Made by a program: the position numbers and the translations under genes
Origin: Isoetes taiwanensis
Lineage: Eukaryota > Streptophyta > Lycopodiopsida > Isoetales > Isoetaceae
Length of the DNA: 64,000 bases
Direction of reading: 5' to 3'
Assembly (NCBI GenBank): GCA_021234155.1
Contig: JAJEKV010000236.1
Span: 1-64,000 of the forward strand
The notes under the pieces: generated by a model
Told to the model about the DNA's origin: nothing
The model's input: only the letters and a program-made list of their open reading frames with translations
Databases searched by the model: none
In this document: positions 11,126-24,300 of the stretch, piece after piece
Numbering within the stretch: the first letter of the stretch is position 1
Layout: each line of letters begins with the position of its first letter

Positions 11126-12541
11126 CTGTATGTTGGCGATGACTTAGGAAGCTAGCTGACAAAAAATCAGAATTTAAGTATGTACTATGCATTAATTACG
11201 AATTTACGAATGTCTCACTACTGCAAAAGCGGCCCTTGACTTCTAACTGCCACAACGGGAGGAGTACAGGTCCAAACTCCATTCCGTCAGTTCCCCTTGG
11301 TTCGTGTTCTCAACTGCATGTGATCGGCCAAGGCCCAAGTGCAAAAGACCAAAACTCGGCACCCAAAACGCAAACCCTGCTAGAACCTGGCAACTCATAG
11401 GGTTTACGTTTCGGAGGCTCTATCCTTGTCCGGGTCGACTAGGACCTTGCGCCCGTGTCTTGGCGTAGAGGGGTGTTGGCCTTGAGCACGGACCCTAAAA
11501 AACCACACAGGCGGCTTGCCCCAAAAGTCCTCTCCAGAAGGCCACAGCGACGGACGGGCAACTTCCCTCTCGGGAACCGTGATCCGTCTCGCCAATGGAC
11601 TCGAGCGTCGACATTGCCCTAGGGACCAAGTTTTGTGGCCGAAGCCCACCCCTTCTCGAAGAAGCGCCAAACTATCTCATGTGCAACACACTCGTAGTCA
11701 ATTGGCCTAGGAGGTGGGCTGGCGAATCTTTACCAATGTAGGGCGTAAGTGTTTCTTTCTTTTGCAAAACTGACCATGTAACCTTGTCCCTAGGTTAATT
11801 TTGGCATTTTGGACGATGTGGCGAAGTCGAATTGCCATTTGAACCTCCGCAATGTCCGAAACGACAAAACACTTTGGTTTCTCTGATTGTAAGCCCGCGG
11901 GGCGCTTCCGCGGTTTGATATGTTTTCCCGGACGGATGTTGGATTTTTGGACCTTTCGAACCAGGTTCCTTGAACAAAGGATTCAACGGTGGGATCACGA
12001 GGCAGAGATCGGGAGTGTGGTCTTTAGCGTCACCCCCGTGGCGGGCGCGCGAGAAAGGCTGCCTCGGGGAAGCTTTTAGGGCTCGCCTCACGGGGTTGGA
12101 CTCTCCCCCTAATGAGGAGGCCTTGCAAGGTCCACGGCCTTGTTTGACTTGGGCAAGTGTGCCAGCTTCGGCTGCCGGACGTTCTAATGCAAACTATTTG
12201 ATCTAAATTTTATCCAAATTTTTTTAAAGTTGGCTTTGTATGTTGGCGATGACTTAGGAAGCTAGCTGACAAAAATCAAATTTAAGTCCGTACTATGCAT
12301 TAATTACGAATTCACGAATGTCTTTGCTCTTTGCCAAAGCATGGCCCTTGACTTCTAAGCGCCAAAGCGGGAGGAGTCACAGGTCCAAACTCCATTCCGT
12401 CGGTTTCCCTTGCTTCCGTTCTCAAGCTGCATCTTATCGGCCAAGGCCCAAGTGCAAAAGACCAAAACTTCGGCACCCAAAAGCGCCAAACCCCTGCTAG
12501 AACACGGCAACTCATAGGGTTTACGTTTGAGGAGAACTCTA
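11126..12541. repeat. 1.1-kb tandem duplication, second unit truncated
   Basis: The 290-bp block starting TGTATGTTGGCGATGACTTAGG at 11126 recurs at 12236 and ends near 12541, where gag-like sequence begins. Between the copies lies about 820 bp of single-copy GC-rich DNA (11413-12235). Open frames in it overlap on both strands and look spurious. The paired blocks could be LTRs of a small element (TG...CA ends are possible), but no primer-binding site is evident, so I only call a tandem duplication. Confidence 0.6.
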
Positions 12542-12544
12542 TCC

Positions 12545-15500
12545 GCCAGATCCTTTTTCTCATGTGCCTCACGGAACTCCAAGAGGAGCTGGCAAAATCA
12601 AAATTCCCTTAAGTTTGGCAACAATTTTGAAACTATGTCACGCTCTCAAGGACCAGTTACCACTCCCGGCCGTTTTGGTTGGGGCGGGTTGCTACCTCTA
12701 CACCCACGGTCCATGCCACGGTGGGCAATCAACAAGTCAATCATGTTCAAATTGGCCGGAGGTAAATTGTCAATCTCATCACGGATAAACTTCGGCAAAC
12801 AAATGGCGTCAAACAAATCTATCATGCCCCATATGACATCAAATTGGCTAATGGCCATATCCACGAGACCTCAAGGCGTCACACCTCTTCTTCACATCAA
12901 CATTGGTGATCTCCAATTCCCCTTAGAATTTGGTGTTTGGAAGGCTGGAGAAGATCCGGTGATTATGAAATGTTGGTCGGTGGACCTTTTTCTCCGCCGG
13001 GCCAAGAGTATCCATTATTGGGCCCGCGGATCGGTTAGTCATCACGGATGGTCACCTCAATGCCACTATGGACTTGGAAACCGGTAAGATCATTTCGATC
13101 GACAATCTTTGAACCCTCTCTCTCAGACCACCGATTCTAAGGGTTTGAGGAATATCTATCAAGTTCGGGCTCCACTGTGAGTGCGCCTCTGTCATCCTAC
13201 CCCGAATATGCTGATCCTTGGGAGAAATGACTCTTGATCGGGACCGGGCTGTGGCTGCCTTGCTTGACCCTACGGCTCCTTGCAATGCATCCAGCGTGTT
13301 GATCACTTTTGGATGCGCTTTCTCGATCTGTTGATGTGATGTTTGTCATGAAGCAACCTACAGCGAGTGAAACTTCGGCAACCTCTCTTCTTCACCACAG
13401 GCGCCACGCATCTGTCATGCTTCAACCTCCTGCTCATATTGTCCAAGACCACGGAAGTTATCCCACATATTCAGACTCCGAAGTCGAGATTGTGGGCGTG
13501 GGCAACAATCGGCTGTCGCATTGTCGCCAATCTTAGACACCCTATCGAAAGCAGGGGCCGTCACGCTCTTCAAAAGTTCAAACACATTTTAGCACGGAGC
13601 TACGAGACCTTCGGGGATCAACAAAACAACGGGGAACTCACCATTCCTACCAAATCCGATGCACGCGTCCCGTATAGCAGCAGCGATGCCGGCTCAACCC
13701 CAATTACCGTGATCGTGTCAAGGCAGAAATTGACAAACTCCTTGCTGCAGGTTTGATCTATGAGGTCAAACATTACGAATGGGTGAGCCCCATTGTTATT
13801 GCACTCAAACACAATGGAAAGATCCGTGTTTGCGTGGACTCTAGGAAACTAAATCAGGCCACGGAGCGTGATCATTTTCCACTTCCCTTCACAGACCAGG
13901 TTCTGGAAGAGGTTGCTAGACATGAGATGTACTCCTTCATGGATGGTTTTCTGGCTACAATCAAATCTCCATTAAAGAATCGATCAACTCAAGACTACTT
14001 TCACCACCCGGTAAGTCACTTTTTGCCTACAAGGTGGTTCCTTTTGGATTATCAAACTCTCCATCAACGTTTCAACGCATAATGCTCTCGGTTTTTTCAT
14101 GATTTTATGAAGGAAAATCCCTTCTTACAAATTTTTCAAGATGACTTCTCGCCTCTGAGTTCCATGGCTGACCATTTGGATAAATTGGAACTTCGTCTTT
14201 CGAGAAATGTGATGAGTCCCAGGCATTAGTCTCAATCCGAGAAATGCACCTTTTGCGTCACCGGGTGTTCTGTTAGGACATGTTGTCACAAAAGCGGGGT
14301 ATCCACGGATCTGCCAAAATGGGTTGTGCTCAAGGCTCAAGCCCGACCAATATCAAGGAGACACGCTCTTTCTGGGTAAGGTAAATTATTACTCCACCTT
14401 CATTCGGACTTGCAGCCATTGCGGATCCCATTCATAAACTCACGGGTGATGAATCCACGGGCTTGGAATTCCACAGCGGATCTTTGCTTTTCAAAAGTTG
14501 AAGCTTTTACTTACTCGGCCCCGGTTCTTGTTCCTCCTCAATGGGACAAGCCCTTTCCGTCCATGTAGATGTCACCGGCGTTAGCTATTGGGCTGTTCTT
14601 TCTCAAGAATATGATCGCACTAACGACAAACCAATACGATATGCCGCGGCAAAAACTCAATCTGGCTGGCGCCAACTACTCGCCCGCGAGGCGTGAAGCC
14701 TTGGGTTTAATTTTTACGTGTCCAACGCTTCCATCACTATCTTTTTAGGCGGTCGGATCAAGTTCTTTGTTGACCACCAAGCACTCCTTTATTTGATCAA
14801 CAAATCCGCCCACGGGCCTCATTGCTCGTTGGGTTCTCATACGCAAAATTTGCACCTTTTGAAATTGTTCACAAAGGCGGGCAAATCTCATGTTGTCGGA
14901 TTATCTTTCACGCATCCACACGGATGATCCCTCTACAGGAGTCTCAGACGCCTTTCACGACGCTCAACTCTTTTCCGGTCACGCAGCGCCCCATTGGTTC
15001 CACAACTTTTCAGCGGTATCTCCTCACGGGTGCTCTTCCACCGGAGGATGCCACGCTCTCTCCAGCCAGCGTCAATCCCGTCGACACCAATTTCTCCGAG
15101 GTCCGGTGACTACACCATGGTTGCGGGCCATCTTTACAAAAGGGCAAAGGATACCATCCTTCGGCCGTGTTCTCCCTCGGGAGGTCCCAGATATTGTCAG
15201 AAGCCCATGAAGGGCTCGGTGGTGGTCATTTTTCATGGTGACACCACGGACGCATAAAATCCTTCTTGCGGGTTATTTTTTGCCCACGGTTGTTGAAAGA
15301 CGCTCACGCCCACGCCCGCCGCGTGTGATGCTTGTCGGCGTGTGGGAAGGCCCACGCCCGTGGCGCTCTTCCATTGGCGCCGGTCGCCACGCCCACTTCC
15401 TTTCGGCAAATGGGGATGGATTTTGTGGGACCCATTGATCCGCTGCGTGGCACACCCGTGCCGCTACATTCTCAGTTCTCACCGACTACGCTACCAAATG

Positions 15501-16275
15501 GGCGGAAGCTTGCGCACTTCGGACAACAACTGCGGCAAGCCGCGCCAAGGTCATCTATCGACAAATCATCACGGCGTTTTTGGCTGCCCCGCGAGCTGGT
15601 CGGTGATCGAGGTGTCCATTTTATCAATCATACCATAAAGGAGCTAGCGGATTATCTACTGATCCATCATCACAAGAGCACACCTTACTATCCTCAAGGG
15701 AGCGGTTTGGCTGAAAGCACCAACAAAAACGGTCACAATTCTCAAGAAAATTTGTGGCGCTTCTGCCTTGGTGGCAAAACAAGCTTCCCTCTTTGTTATT
15801 TGGGCTTACAATACTTGTTTCAAAATAGCTCTTGGTCACACTCCTTTTAAATTGGTTTATGGTCAAGAAGCTCTCATGCCCTTTGAATACATTCTTCCAA
15901 CTCTCCGGTTTTCAACTAGCTCTGAGTCCATAATCCGCTGCTTGCACTCAAAGAAAGGGTTTATCAATTGGAGCAGTTGGATGAACTTAGGCGTGATGCT
16001 TACATTCGTGTTCTTCATGGACAACGATTGCAAAAATCTTTACATGACAAAGCGTATTAAGACAAAACATTCAAAGAAGGCGATTTGGTTCTTCTTTATG
16101 ATTCTCGTTACAAAAACTTTAAGGGCAAGTTAAAGTTTCGATGGCTTGACCCTTATCAAATTGTTCAAGTGGTGCAACCCGGTGTTTTTCAATTTTGGCT
16201 GAATTAGATGGAACTCCATTACCTACACTAGTTAATGGCTTTTCGCCTCAAACAATTTCATACAGCGAGAAAGTG
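12545..16275 (+). pseudogene. Ty3/gypsy pol region (end of gag, PR, RT, RNase H, integrase), frameshifted
   Basis: The order along the plus strand is that of Ty3/gypsy elements. The end of gag (KIKIPLSLATILKLC, near 12590) matches gag of the second element at about 45020-45070. A retropepsin-like region follows (12890-13090, INIGDLQFPLEFGVWKAG). Reverse transcriptase (13740-14150) shows WVSPIVIALKHNGKIRVCVD, FPLPFTDQVLEEV, YSFMDGF and an FQDD box near 14133. RNase H (14540-14930) shows DVTGVSYWAVLSQE and FFVDHQALLYL. The integrase core (15390-15730) shows GMDFVGPI, GDRGVHFIN and GLAEST, which carry the D, D and E residues. A GPY/F-like tail (KFRWLDPYQIVQVVQPG) ends near 16240. Many indels split the frame, so no working polyprotein is encoded. 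The 5' LTR and most of gag are missing. Confidence 0.88.
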
Positions 16276-17246
16276 ACAATCATACAACGGAATCTTTTGT
16301 TCGGACAAAGACACAACCGATAGTGACTAGCGGCGGCATATTTATATTATATAGGTGGAATTTTTACAAAATGTGGGCAGAGCCCATCTATTTCGCTATG
16401 GGCGAGCCCTATTTACAAAAGCGGGCTCGGTAGCCCTATCTACTAAGTCCTAAGAAACTTCCGGGTTGGGCGAGAGATGATCGCGAGGATGTGGTACGGT
16501 TGTTCTCGGGGTCCCAGTAGCGGGTGTGAGAATCACCTCCATCCCGTTGGTGTGGGGATCGGCATGCTCAACCATACCGGCACACCACCCGTCCATCGCA
16601 ATGCCACGATTGTGGCATCGCCAGAGGTCCAGGCAGTTCATTTTACAAGTAATCCACTCCAGGCAGTTAGTTGGAAGGCATAGTGCACTTGTCGTGCAGT
16701 CCAGCAGCAGACATACTGAGCGCCATCGGGTGTCTCAGCCTTCACCCATGTTCGTCTTATATAGCCCACCGAGGACCTCCCTGTCGACGTGGACCAATCA
16801 GAAATCTCGCCAACGTGTTTGCAATGCAAAATTTTGTTTCTAAATGGGGAATCTTTTCTCCCGCCGCATATCTAGCCATGGTACCGACACCTTCGTTTTA
16901 ATGATATCTCGCCGAGTTACCCGGCATTAAATGCTATTCCTTCTTTTCACGCCCGTCGAACATTAATGTCGTCCTTTTCGCCCATTTGTCACATCCGATC
17001 ATTCTCTTACGTTTCATCTCCACCGTTCATTGCTTCTCCCTTTACTGTTTGGGGACTTAGCCAAAATTTTGCCTCGCATCTGTCGCCACCTGGCATCATC
17101 AACGGTTGCAGGTTCGCCCTCATCATGCCCCTTCGCCTACACTTGCCCGGCCCTAAAACCTTTTAAGCCTATCGTGTTTTCGTCTTCCGCTCTCGGCTCT
17201 CGCCTTCTCAAGATCATCCTTAGGTTTCTCTCCGGCGCTCTTCACC
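16276..17246. other. Stretch between pol and the extra ORF, unassigned
   Basis: No coding sequence that I recognise. It includes a G/C-patterned block near 16360-16440 with repeated 'gggcagagccc', 'gggcgagccc' and 'gggctcggtagccc' that looks like foldback or LINE 3'-end sequence. Small ORFs on both strands overlap each other. Confidence 0.4.
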
Positions 17247-20200
17247 ATGGTTCACGCACCCAAATTTCCGACTCTTCAAGCTTCTACTCCGGGGATCGGC
17301 TCTTTTCAGTGCATTGTCCTTCTTGGCCCACCTTCGGGGCCTTCTGGTTGGCCGAGTCGAGGAAGTTCGCGGGCATACAAGCTTTATGAATTCTCACAAA
17401 TGGACCTTAGGCACCAAATCCGGACCAATTGATGCGGTTTGTTGCTAATATCGTCAACGCCCGAGGAAGGATATGCTCGCGTGGTCGATGGCACCGCGAT
17501 CTTGCTTACTCGGCCCACGATTTCTGAGGTATTCCATATTCCTTTGCAAACACCTTCTTTGTCTTGGGCGCTTTCTGGGACATAGATGTCCACCGAGTTT
17601 GGCTATTTGTTCAATATCAAGCGAACATGCATCGCCTTACAAATATTGCAAAGCCCCATGACACTTTTGTCAAGTTTCTATGGCGCAAATTCCTTGGGTA
17701 TTCTATCAAGAACACCTATATCAATAAACCATTCTACAATGTGGTTATCATGGCCGTCTGCTCCACTCACTTTCTTGATTGGCCACAAATGTTATTCTAC
17801 AGACTCCTACAAGAAGTCGATCACCTTCGGGCTACCCCCTCCTCTGTCTCTGAAGTTTCGGTGGGTGGCCATCTTCAAGCTCTTATTCGTCATTATCTTC
17901 CTGTTCCTGCATCCCCTTCCATTTCTCATGCCTCCACTCAGCACTCTCTACATTCACTTCCTCAAAACCAACAGGCTGTCCCTTCACGCCAACCTTCTCC
18001 TGCTCTGTTCCAGCGGCACCACCGCGTGTCCTTTGTTTCCTCTTCCTCCTCTCTGAACCCCCGCGCTCCCTTTCTCGTCATGTCTCGGGCGTCTCAAACA
18101 CTGACCGGCCACAAGCGGGGCCCTCCACCTCCACATCCTCGCCCGGCTCTCACGTATCAATATCAACCCAGGATGTTCAAGCTGCTGCTCTAAAGTTGCA
18201 AGAATCACAGGATGCTCTCATGAATGGGGTTCAAGCGTCCCTGGAGGCCTCAGATGCGCTTCACCGAGACCTTCAAGCTGCTACCACGCATGTTCACACT
18301 CGGAGACCGGCTTCAAAGAAAAGCCGCGAGGTCTTTTACCCGGGCTCGTGAGGATCTCAAGGCTGCCCATGATCAGAACAGCTTGCTTATTGATCAGCAG
18401 GCTCAGTTACAAACCACCATTCGGGAATTATTGGAGCAGAACAAGACAAAGGACACCCTCCTGGATGACAAGGAGAAAGACATTGCTAAGCTTGACACCT
18501 TGTATGCAGAGCTTTCGGACTTCTTCGCACTCAAGTTCATGATCCGGTGGCGTGGCCTTCGCCTCAACTCCTTAGAAGCTCAGCTTTCCACGCTGACCAC
18601 TCAATTGACGTCTCTCCAGGATCGTTTTACGGAGGCTCAGAAACAAAAAATTGTTGATGACGCTGAGATTGCCATGCTGTGCCTAAACACTCCCGGGCAA
18701 TCCTCTTCACATGCATTAGAGGTAATTTGAGATCTCATTTTGTCCCATTAAGGGATGCTTAAAAAGCCACATCAGCTTCTTAAACTGTCCAATAAGAGAA
18801 GAGCTCCAGTGTATTTTATTCCAGTATTATGTGGCAGCAGTAATTAATGCAGTTCTAACTAACTTTTGCAGTGTCATTTTCTACTATAACTTATGATCAA
18901 AAACTCCGATTCGAACACTATTTGTGGCAATGGATTCGTCTCCTCAAGATCTTTCTAATGACAACCCATTGTTATATATTTTGGGATGTAAATATATAAG
19001 AAAAGAGCAAAAAACCATATTTTTTAAGGTTAACACATATGGCTTGTATTGAAATACATCATAACCATATATCACTTGAAAGATCTTTTCATTACGCATC
19101 TAATGCAACAAACGCCGACATTTTCATGAGTAGATCAAAAGTTATAGGGAAAAACGATGACAATGAAGTTGTTAATCTTTGCATTAATTGCAGTTTGATG
19201 TAGAGTACTCATTCTATTGGAGGATTCTTATGGGGACAAAAGGAGATCTCAAATTACCTCTAATGCCACGCTTCCTCAGAAACGGGTCCGTGATCAGTCA
19301 TGTCTTCTGTTAGAAAAGGATAACCGGATCCGCGATCTTGAAAATCAGTTATAGCACGCTGTCCAATCTGCAGAAGAGGCCCAAACCAAACAGGAAGGCT
19401 ACTTTAATCTTGGCATCCACACGCGTCGTGGATTTTGCTATTCCTTCCGGTTACCGGATTATGTGGTTGCCCGACGCCACTACTTTCTTTTCAAATGGTA
19501 CGCCGCCCGATGGTGGGTTGATGTCCCCCCTAGCGGTGAGGATTTTTTTCCGGATCTGGCGGACCTCTCAATCGCGGAACAAAGGTTTGCTCTATGCCCT
19601 TTTGGTCTTGACCTCCTTCCTTTGTGAGGACCCTGATTTAATCACTTTCCAGAGTTGTCCAGCCCGATGGTGTACATCTTCCATGACTTCTATCCGGTCG
19701 ATACCGGGACAAATTTCGTGGACGGGCCACATCGGAACTTTCGGGGTGACTCCACGGGTTCAATGGTTTGCTCTTGGATAACAACCCTATCGGCAGATCA
19801 TGATCGAACTCCGCCCTTCATCGGGTACATGCGAGCTTGCTCATCATTTACCTCTCGGCAAGCTGAAGCGTTGGAGCAGTGCGAAAAATCTTGGGCATCA
19901 CGAGGATCTTCCATTTGCCCAAGTTTATATGCGGCATTTGGCGGGCTATAATCAATTGCGTGCCATTACGGATAGCAAAGGCGGTACCCACGGGATGGGA
20001 TAGTCCTCCTGTATACTTAGCTCTCTACATTTGGGATAGATGGTGCAAAGCTCTTGATCCCGACCTTGTCCGTGGTCGGGGCTTGGCTCAATAGCCCACG
20101 GGCATGGCTCCTTCTCCATATGCTTCACTGGGTGCCCCTCCACGCCCCCGGTTTCTTACCTCTGACTGGCGTCTTTCCTTCTGGACGAAGGTCATGGATG

Positions 20201-20780
20201 GCCTGGCCCAGTCGACTCGCCCTCGGATCTCGGCCGGATCTCGGTGGGATCCCGTTTTTGTCCCTTTCGAGTGGGGAAGATGGTGCCACCTTGGACACCA
20301 CTACAACTTGGATCTATATTGCTAATGAGCGTGGTTGGCAACGCCCTGCTGATGCTCTTCATGGCCTCGATACCTTCTTGCAGAATGCCGCCATGTCACC
20401 TGATCCTTCCGTTCACCGTCAAGCTGGTTTCTGTGCTGCTCTCAAGTGCATCTTGTTAAGTTCTTTAAATCGGCAGCGACCAATCTTTTATTATTGCAAT
20501 TCGATCCCGGTGCCGGTCTCGGACACGCCTTCTCATGGAGTGCCGGTTTGTTGCCGGGGCGCACATGCTGCCGGAAGACATGGTGCGCTCTCACTTCCTC
20601 ATTGATGCTGATCACGCCCTTGGGCTCCAACACTCGACGCCCTTCAAAACACGCCCAGGACCTCATTGCTCATTACCATAATGGCGACGACCTCATTCGT
20701 GAGGATCACTTTGGTACTGGTTTCCGCCCTCCGGAAGCACTTCCTCCTTTTCTTCAGACTGAGTGTCGTTTGGTGGCGGG
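17247..20780 (+). pseudogene. Extra 3' ORF of the Ty3/gypsy element, coiled-coil, interrupted
   Basis: The sense-strand coding sequence starts MVHAPKFPTLQASTPGIG at 17247 and continues, with frameshifts, to just before the polypurine tract. The first part (17560-18190) encodes a globular region (LGAFWDIDVHRVWLFVQYQ) and then a Ser/Pro-rich linker. The region 18224-18730 is a clear coiled coil (SLLIDQQAQLQTTIRELLEQ, LDDKEKDIAKLDTLYAEL). A MITE splits it at 18715, after which the same frame resumes (ATLPQKRVRDQ) and continues with an unfamiliar domain to about 20780. Position after pol and before the 3' LTR fits the additional ORFs known from some plant Ty3/gypsy lineages. I do not recognise the protein family. 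Confidence 0.6.
18715..19264. mobile_element. 550-bp MITE with ~30-bp terminal inverted repeats
   Basis: The left end ATTAGAGGTAATTTGAGATC and the right end (reverse complement) are identical for the first 22 bases and continue to match through TTTTGTCCC. The interior is AT-rich and non-coding. The ends permit two readings: a TA target duplication (18717-18718 and 19261-19262), or longer TIRs flanked by GC. The second reading leaves an empty site (cacatgccacgctt) that rejoins the host coding frame exactly (SSSHATLPQKRVRD). Confidence 0.8.
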
Positions 20781-20783
20781 GAG
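20774..20783 (+). other. Polypurine tract before the 3' LTR
   Basis: The purine-rich ggcggggag lies directly before the LTR start TGTTAGTC. In LTR retrotransposons this primes plus-strand DNA synthesis. It supports reading the LTR at 20784 as a 3' LTR. Confidence 0.6.
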
Positions 20784-21359
20784 TGTTAGTCTTGTGCCTC
20801 TTGGTACATGAATATTCATGCATACGACGGACCAGGTCAAGTCCAAGGATCCACAGTCAACCACGGGTCAGTCGTCAAAGGCCCAGCAGAAGACCAAGCG
20901 GCGGACCACCTTGATCAAAGCCTGCGTCCGCTACCAAAGGCGGCCTTTCGGACAAGTGAGGGCCCGAATCCTCGTCCGGTCGTCGGCGTGATTCGAGGAG
21001 CACTTCAAGAGGCACCGCCGGCATTCCTGCAAATCGGGCCTCCTTCCAGGAGTCGGCACCGAGATCAGTCAGAGTGTCTATATTGGGCCAAAGGCCATTG
21101 TACTATATATATGAGTAGAGCTAGCACATGAGTTTTTAGATGAGTTTTGAGTCTTGTCTCACTTCAGTTTCTCTCGGTTGCGAGAGCTCATGTATCATCA
21201 TCATTGATATCAAGGAAGCTTAGGGTGAAAGTATGCTGGTGGGTAGCAAAAGAATGCGTCCGGACGCATGCTTATAGCGGGGTTTTAGCTCGCTTATCGG
21301 CACCCGCTTTGCTTTAACGGGTGCTGATGGGCTTGCCGATCATTTCTTTTTACGCCCTT

Positions 21360-24300
21360 CATGTACTCGCATGTCCACCTCCGCGAGCGAGCTGTTAGGA
21401 AAATGATTGTAGGCTTTTGGCTGGATTTTTGCCTTGCGAGTGGTGTGGTAATACGTTACAAATTGGATTATACCGTCATGGCCCTTGAAATTTCTCCCTC
21501 AATTCACTTATCCTCCCTCTCGGGGAATTTCATGGCTCCACGATACAGGCACGGAGGCAATCACACGTTTAGCATTGAATTTTTCGTTTGATGAATCCCA
21601 ATCTGATGTTCGATTTGTTGGATGTCAATGCAACACGAGAAAAATATCGCGTGAAGATCCGGTTTCCTCTGCAATTTACAAGAAATTGGATGCGGCGAGA
21701 AAAGAGAATCTGGTACGGAATAAGATGAGAAAAGCGGTGGGTGAGCGGGAGGATCGAGCATGAGGCCTTGGCAAGAAATAGCCAAGCAAGTAGTTGATTA
21801 CTTCAATAAGCTCACCAAAAACATTCACCCGAACTCAAGGCCCGATGTGATGAAGAGGGTGGTTCATCACCACGAAATGGAAATCTCGAACACGGAATTT
21901 TGCCAAATCCAAAGGAGTGCAAGGCGTGAAGTCTTTGCTCAACAACTTGAAAAGCGGACAATGGCAGACCACAAAGAGGCAAAGGAACCATGATGTTTGG
22001 AGGCGAGAACCTCGAAACCTTTGGTGATGGCTTCTTCCACAAAATCGAGATGCAATTCCACTATGGCGGGGCTGTTAGGTGCATCTAATTCTTGCTTTCA
22101 TGCAGTGCTTCTTCGTTCTTTTAAGTGCTTTTAAGTGCTTGTATCTGGCGAAAGTGATCTTTGGATGAGATATGTTCATTGATTAATGTGCAATATTTCT
22201 TATGATAGGTTGCATGAGGTCAACAATTACAAGCTCTTTGCATTAAGAAAATCGGGCAGATCCTTGGAAATAGTCAGGTGGTCTAGCTTCCAAAGGAGGT
22301 TGAGGTCGCGATTCTCTCACCCACCTTGCAAGCAAAGCATAGCGAAGTGCGGAAACAAAATAGCGAGTCTCTCCTTGCAAGAAAGATGTTGTGTTTCTTG
22401 TTGGAGAGTCGGGGCTTAGAATTTCTTATCCCTTGCACCTTATGGAGGTCACCACGGTATAAGTTTCCATACAAATTTTTCTTTGCTATTGTTGCATAAA
22501 TATTTCTAACCAGCGGCCACCATTAAATTTGGAGCTATTTCAACAATACAAAAGGCACATCACGAACACCACTGTTTGCTTAAAGGCTTTTCGAGAAGTT
22601 GAAGCCTATTTATGTAAAGAAAGTATCGAGAAAGGAAACTTGTTGTTGCATATACCATATGAAGTTGGGTATGCCGGGGTAGCCCAGAATGCATTAAGGT
22701 CGTGGCGGATTTCATGGTGAAGAGTGCAAGTGCACTCAGTGCAGGTCTGTGGACTGGTGAGGCGATGTCTCGCCGCCAATATATGTATGACTCAACCCGG
22801 TGAGCTCACGGAGGGCTGTGGTTTGCAACAAAGCGAGGGTGAAGAATGGCATAAACATGGCCTTGATCGCGGACATGTCGAAGTGTGGTATATCTTCCTA
22901 TATGAGAGAGAGAGAATCATGAGTTCTTGCTTGAATGGAAGGCGTTTGAAAATGTAATACTCTCTTTATTGCATCTTTGCAACATCTTGATATGTCTTTG
23001 TCATCCGAAAAGCGCTTTTTGTGCTTTCAACTTGCGCTAATCTTACGTTTTATGCTCTGAGACCTTATTCTGATTCAGTGGAGAGCGAGAAGAAATTTGG
23101 TGGAGTTGCGGCTGCGTTACCAAGGAGGTGCAGTGTGGCGTGAGAAAAGAAATAAGCCAATGCCACCAAGAAGGGAAACAAAAGTAAGAAATCCAAGGTA
23201 GGCTGGTGGGACCTGACTGAAGGCTGCAACACAAGTTGAGAAGAAGGGAAACAAAAGTAAGAAATCCAAGCAATTTGGTGGGACACGGTGAAGTTGCAGC
23301 ACAAGACGAGACCTCAAATGGCAAGGGGAAAAAAAAAAAAGGACCAAAGCCGGTCCTCAGTTGTCTTACAAGAGAGCGGCGGTGAAGGATTTTATTTCAT
23401 ATCGTGTTCCACATTGAAGATATTCGTGCCCACACAATTACGGGGCTAGATGGCGAGGCCATGCAATTGAGGGAGTTGCACTGGACAATATCAAGATGGC
23501 ACCATTGTTTACGTAATTGATTTTTTGCAGAGAATTCTGACATAAAAATACAAAGGGAGGTTCAAAGCCGGCATTGGCACAATGACGGATAACAATTCTC
23601 GTCCACATCCGTATAGGATGGACATGGGTTAAGGATCGAGAAAGCTATTGAAGGAAACCCATTTTTACTTGAGTGATGACAAGCTTCATGACACTCTTTT
23701 TTGTGCGGCCTTGTCTTAGAAAGCACAATTCATGGCTTGTATCAAATGGTGTAGATTTCTCAGGGCATATAGTTTGGTCGGATGGTTGTTCTAGCCAATT
23801 CAAATCTGCCGACCATTCTATTTCCTACCAAGATATCACCATGAGCTAGGGAAGGAAATAGTATGGAATTTCTTTAGGACAGCCCATGGTAAGGGAGAAA
23901 CCCACGATGGGCAAGGGGCGGGGTCCTTAAAGGGGCATTCACTAGAGAAGCAGCTCAAGTATGATGGGGTGAGATTTAGGGTCTGGCGATGCATGTGGTC
24001 ATAAACTCATTTGGAATGAAGGTACCAACAACGGGGACATCAAAAGGTATTATGCTTTCATCTGTTTTGTATTTTGTTGAGTAGTCTTTTGTACGTAAGC
24101 TTCTTTGTAATGTCTTTGAATAGTGCTTTCATCGCTTTAAGTCTTTGTCGTGAGCCGCTTTGTCTTGTGATGAGTAGTCTTTGTATTATCTTTGTCTGTG
24201 AGATGCAATACTTGTTGTTTCCTTGCAGGTGCCACGGGTAAGTGGAAAGGATGATGTTGATAGGGACGGAGACCATTTGGACTATGCGAGTGGAAGGGAC

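Noticed and set aside
11404-12206. GC-rich overlapping ORFs on both strands
   Set aside because: Open frames overlap in several registers, show no recognisable motif, and lie in the single-copy part of a tandem duplication; composition explains them.
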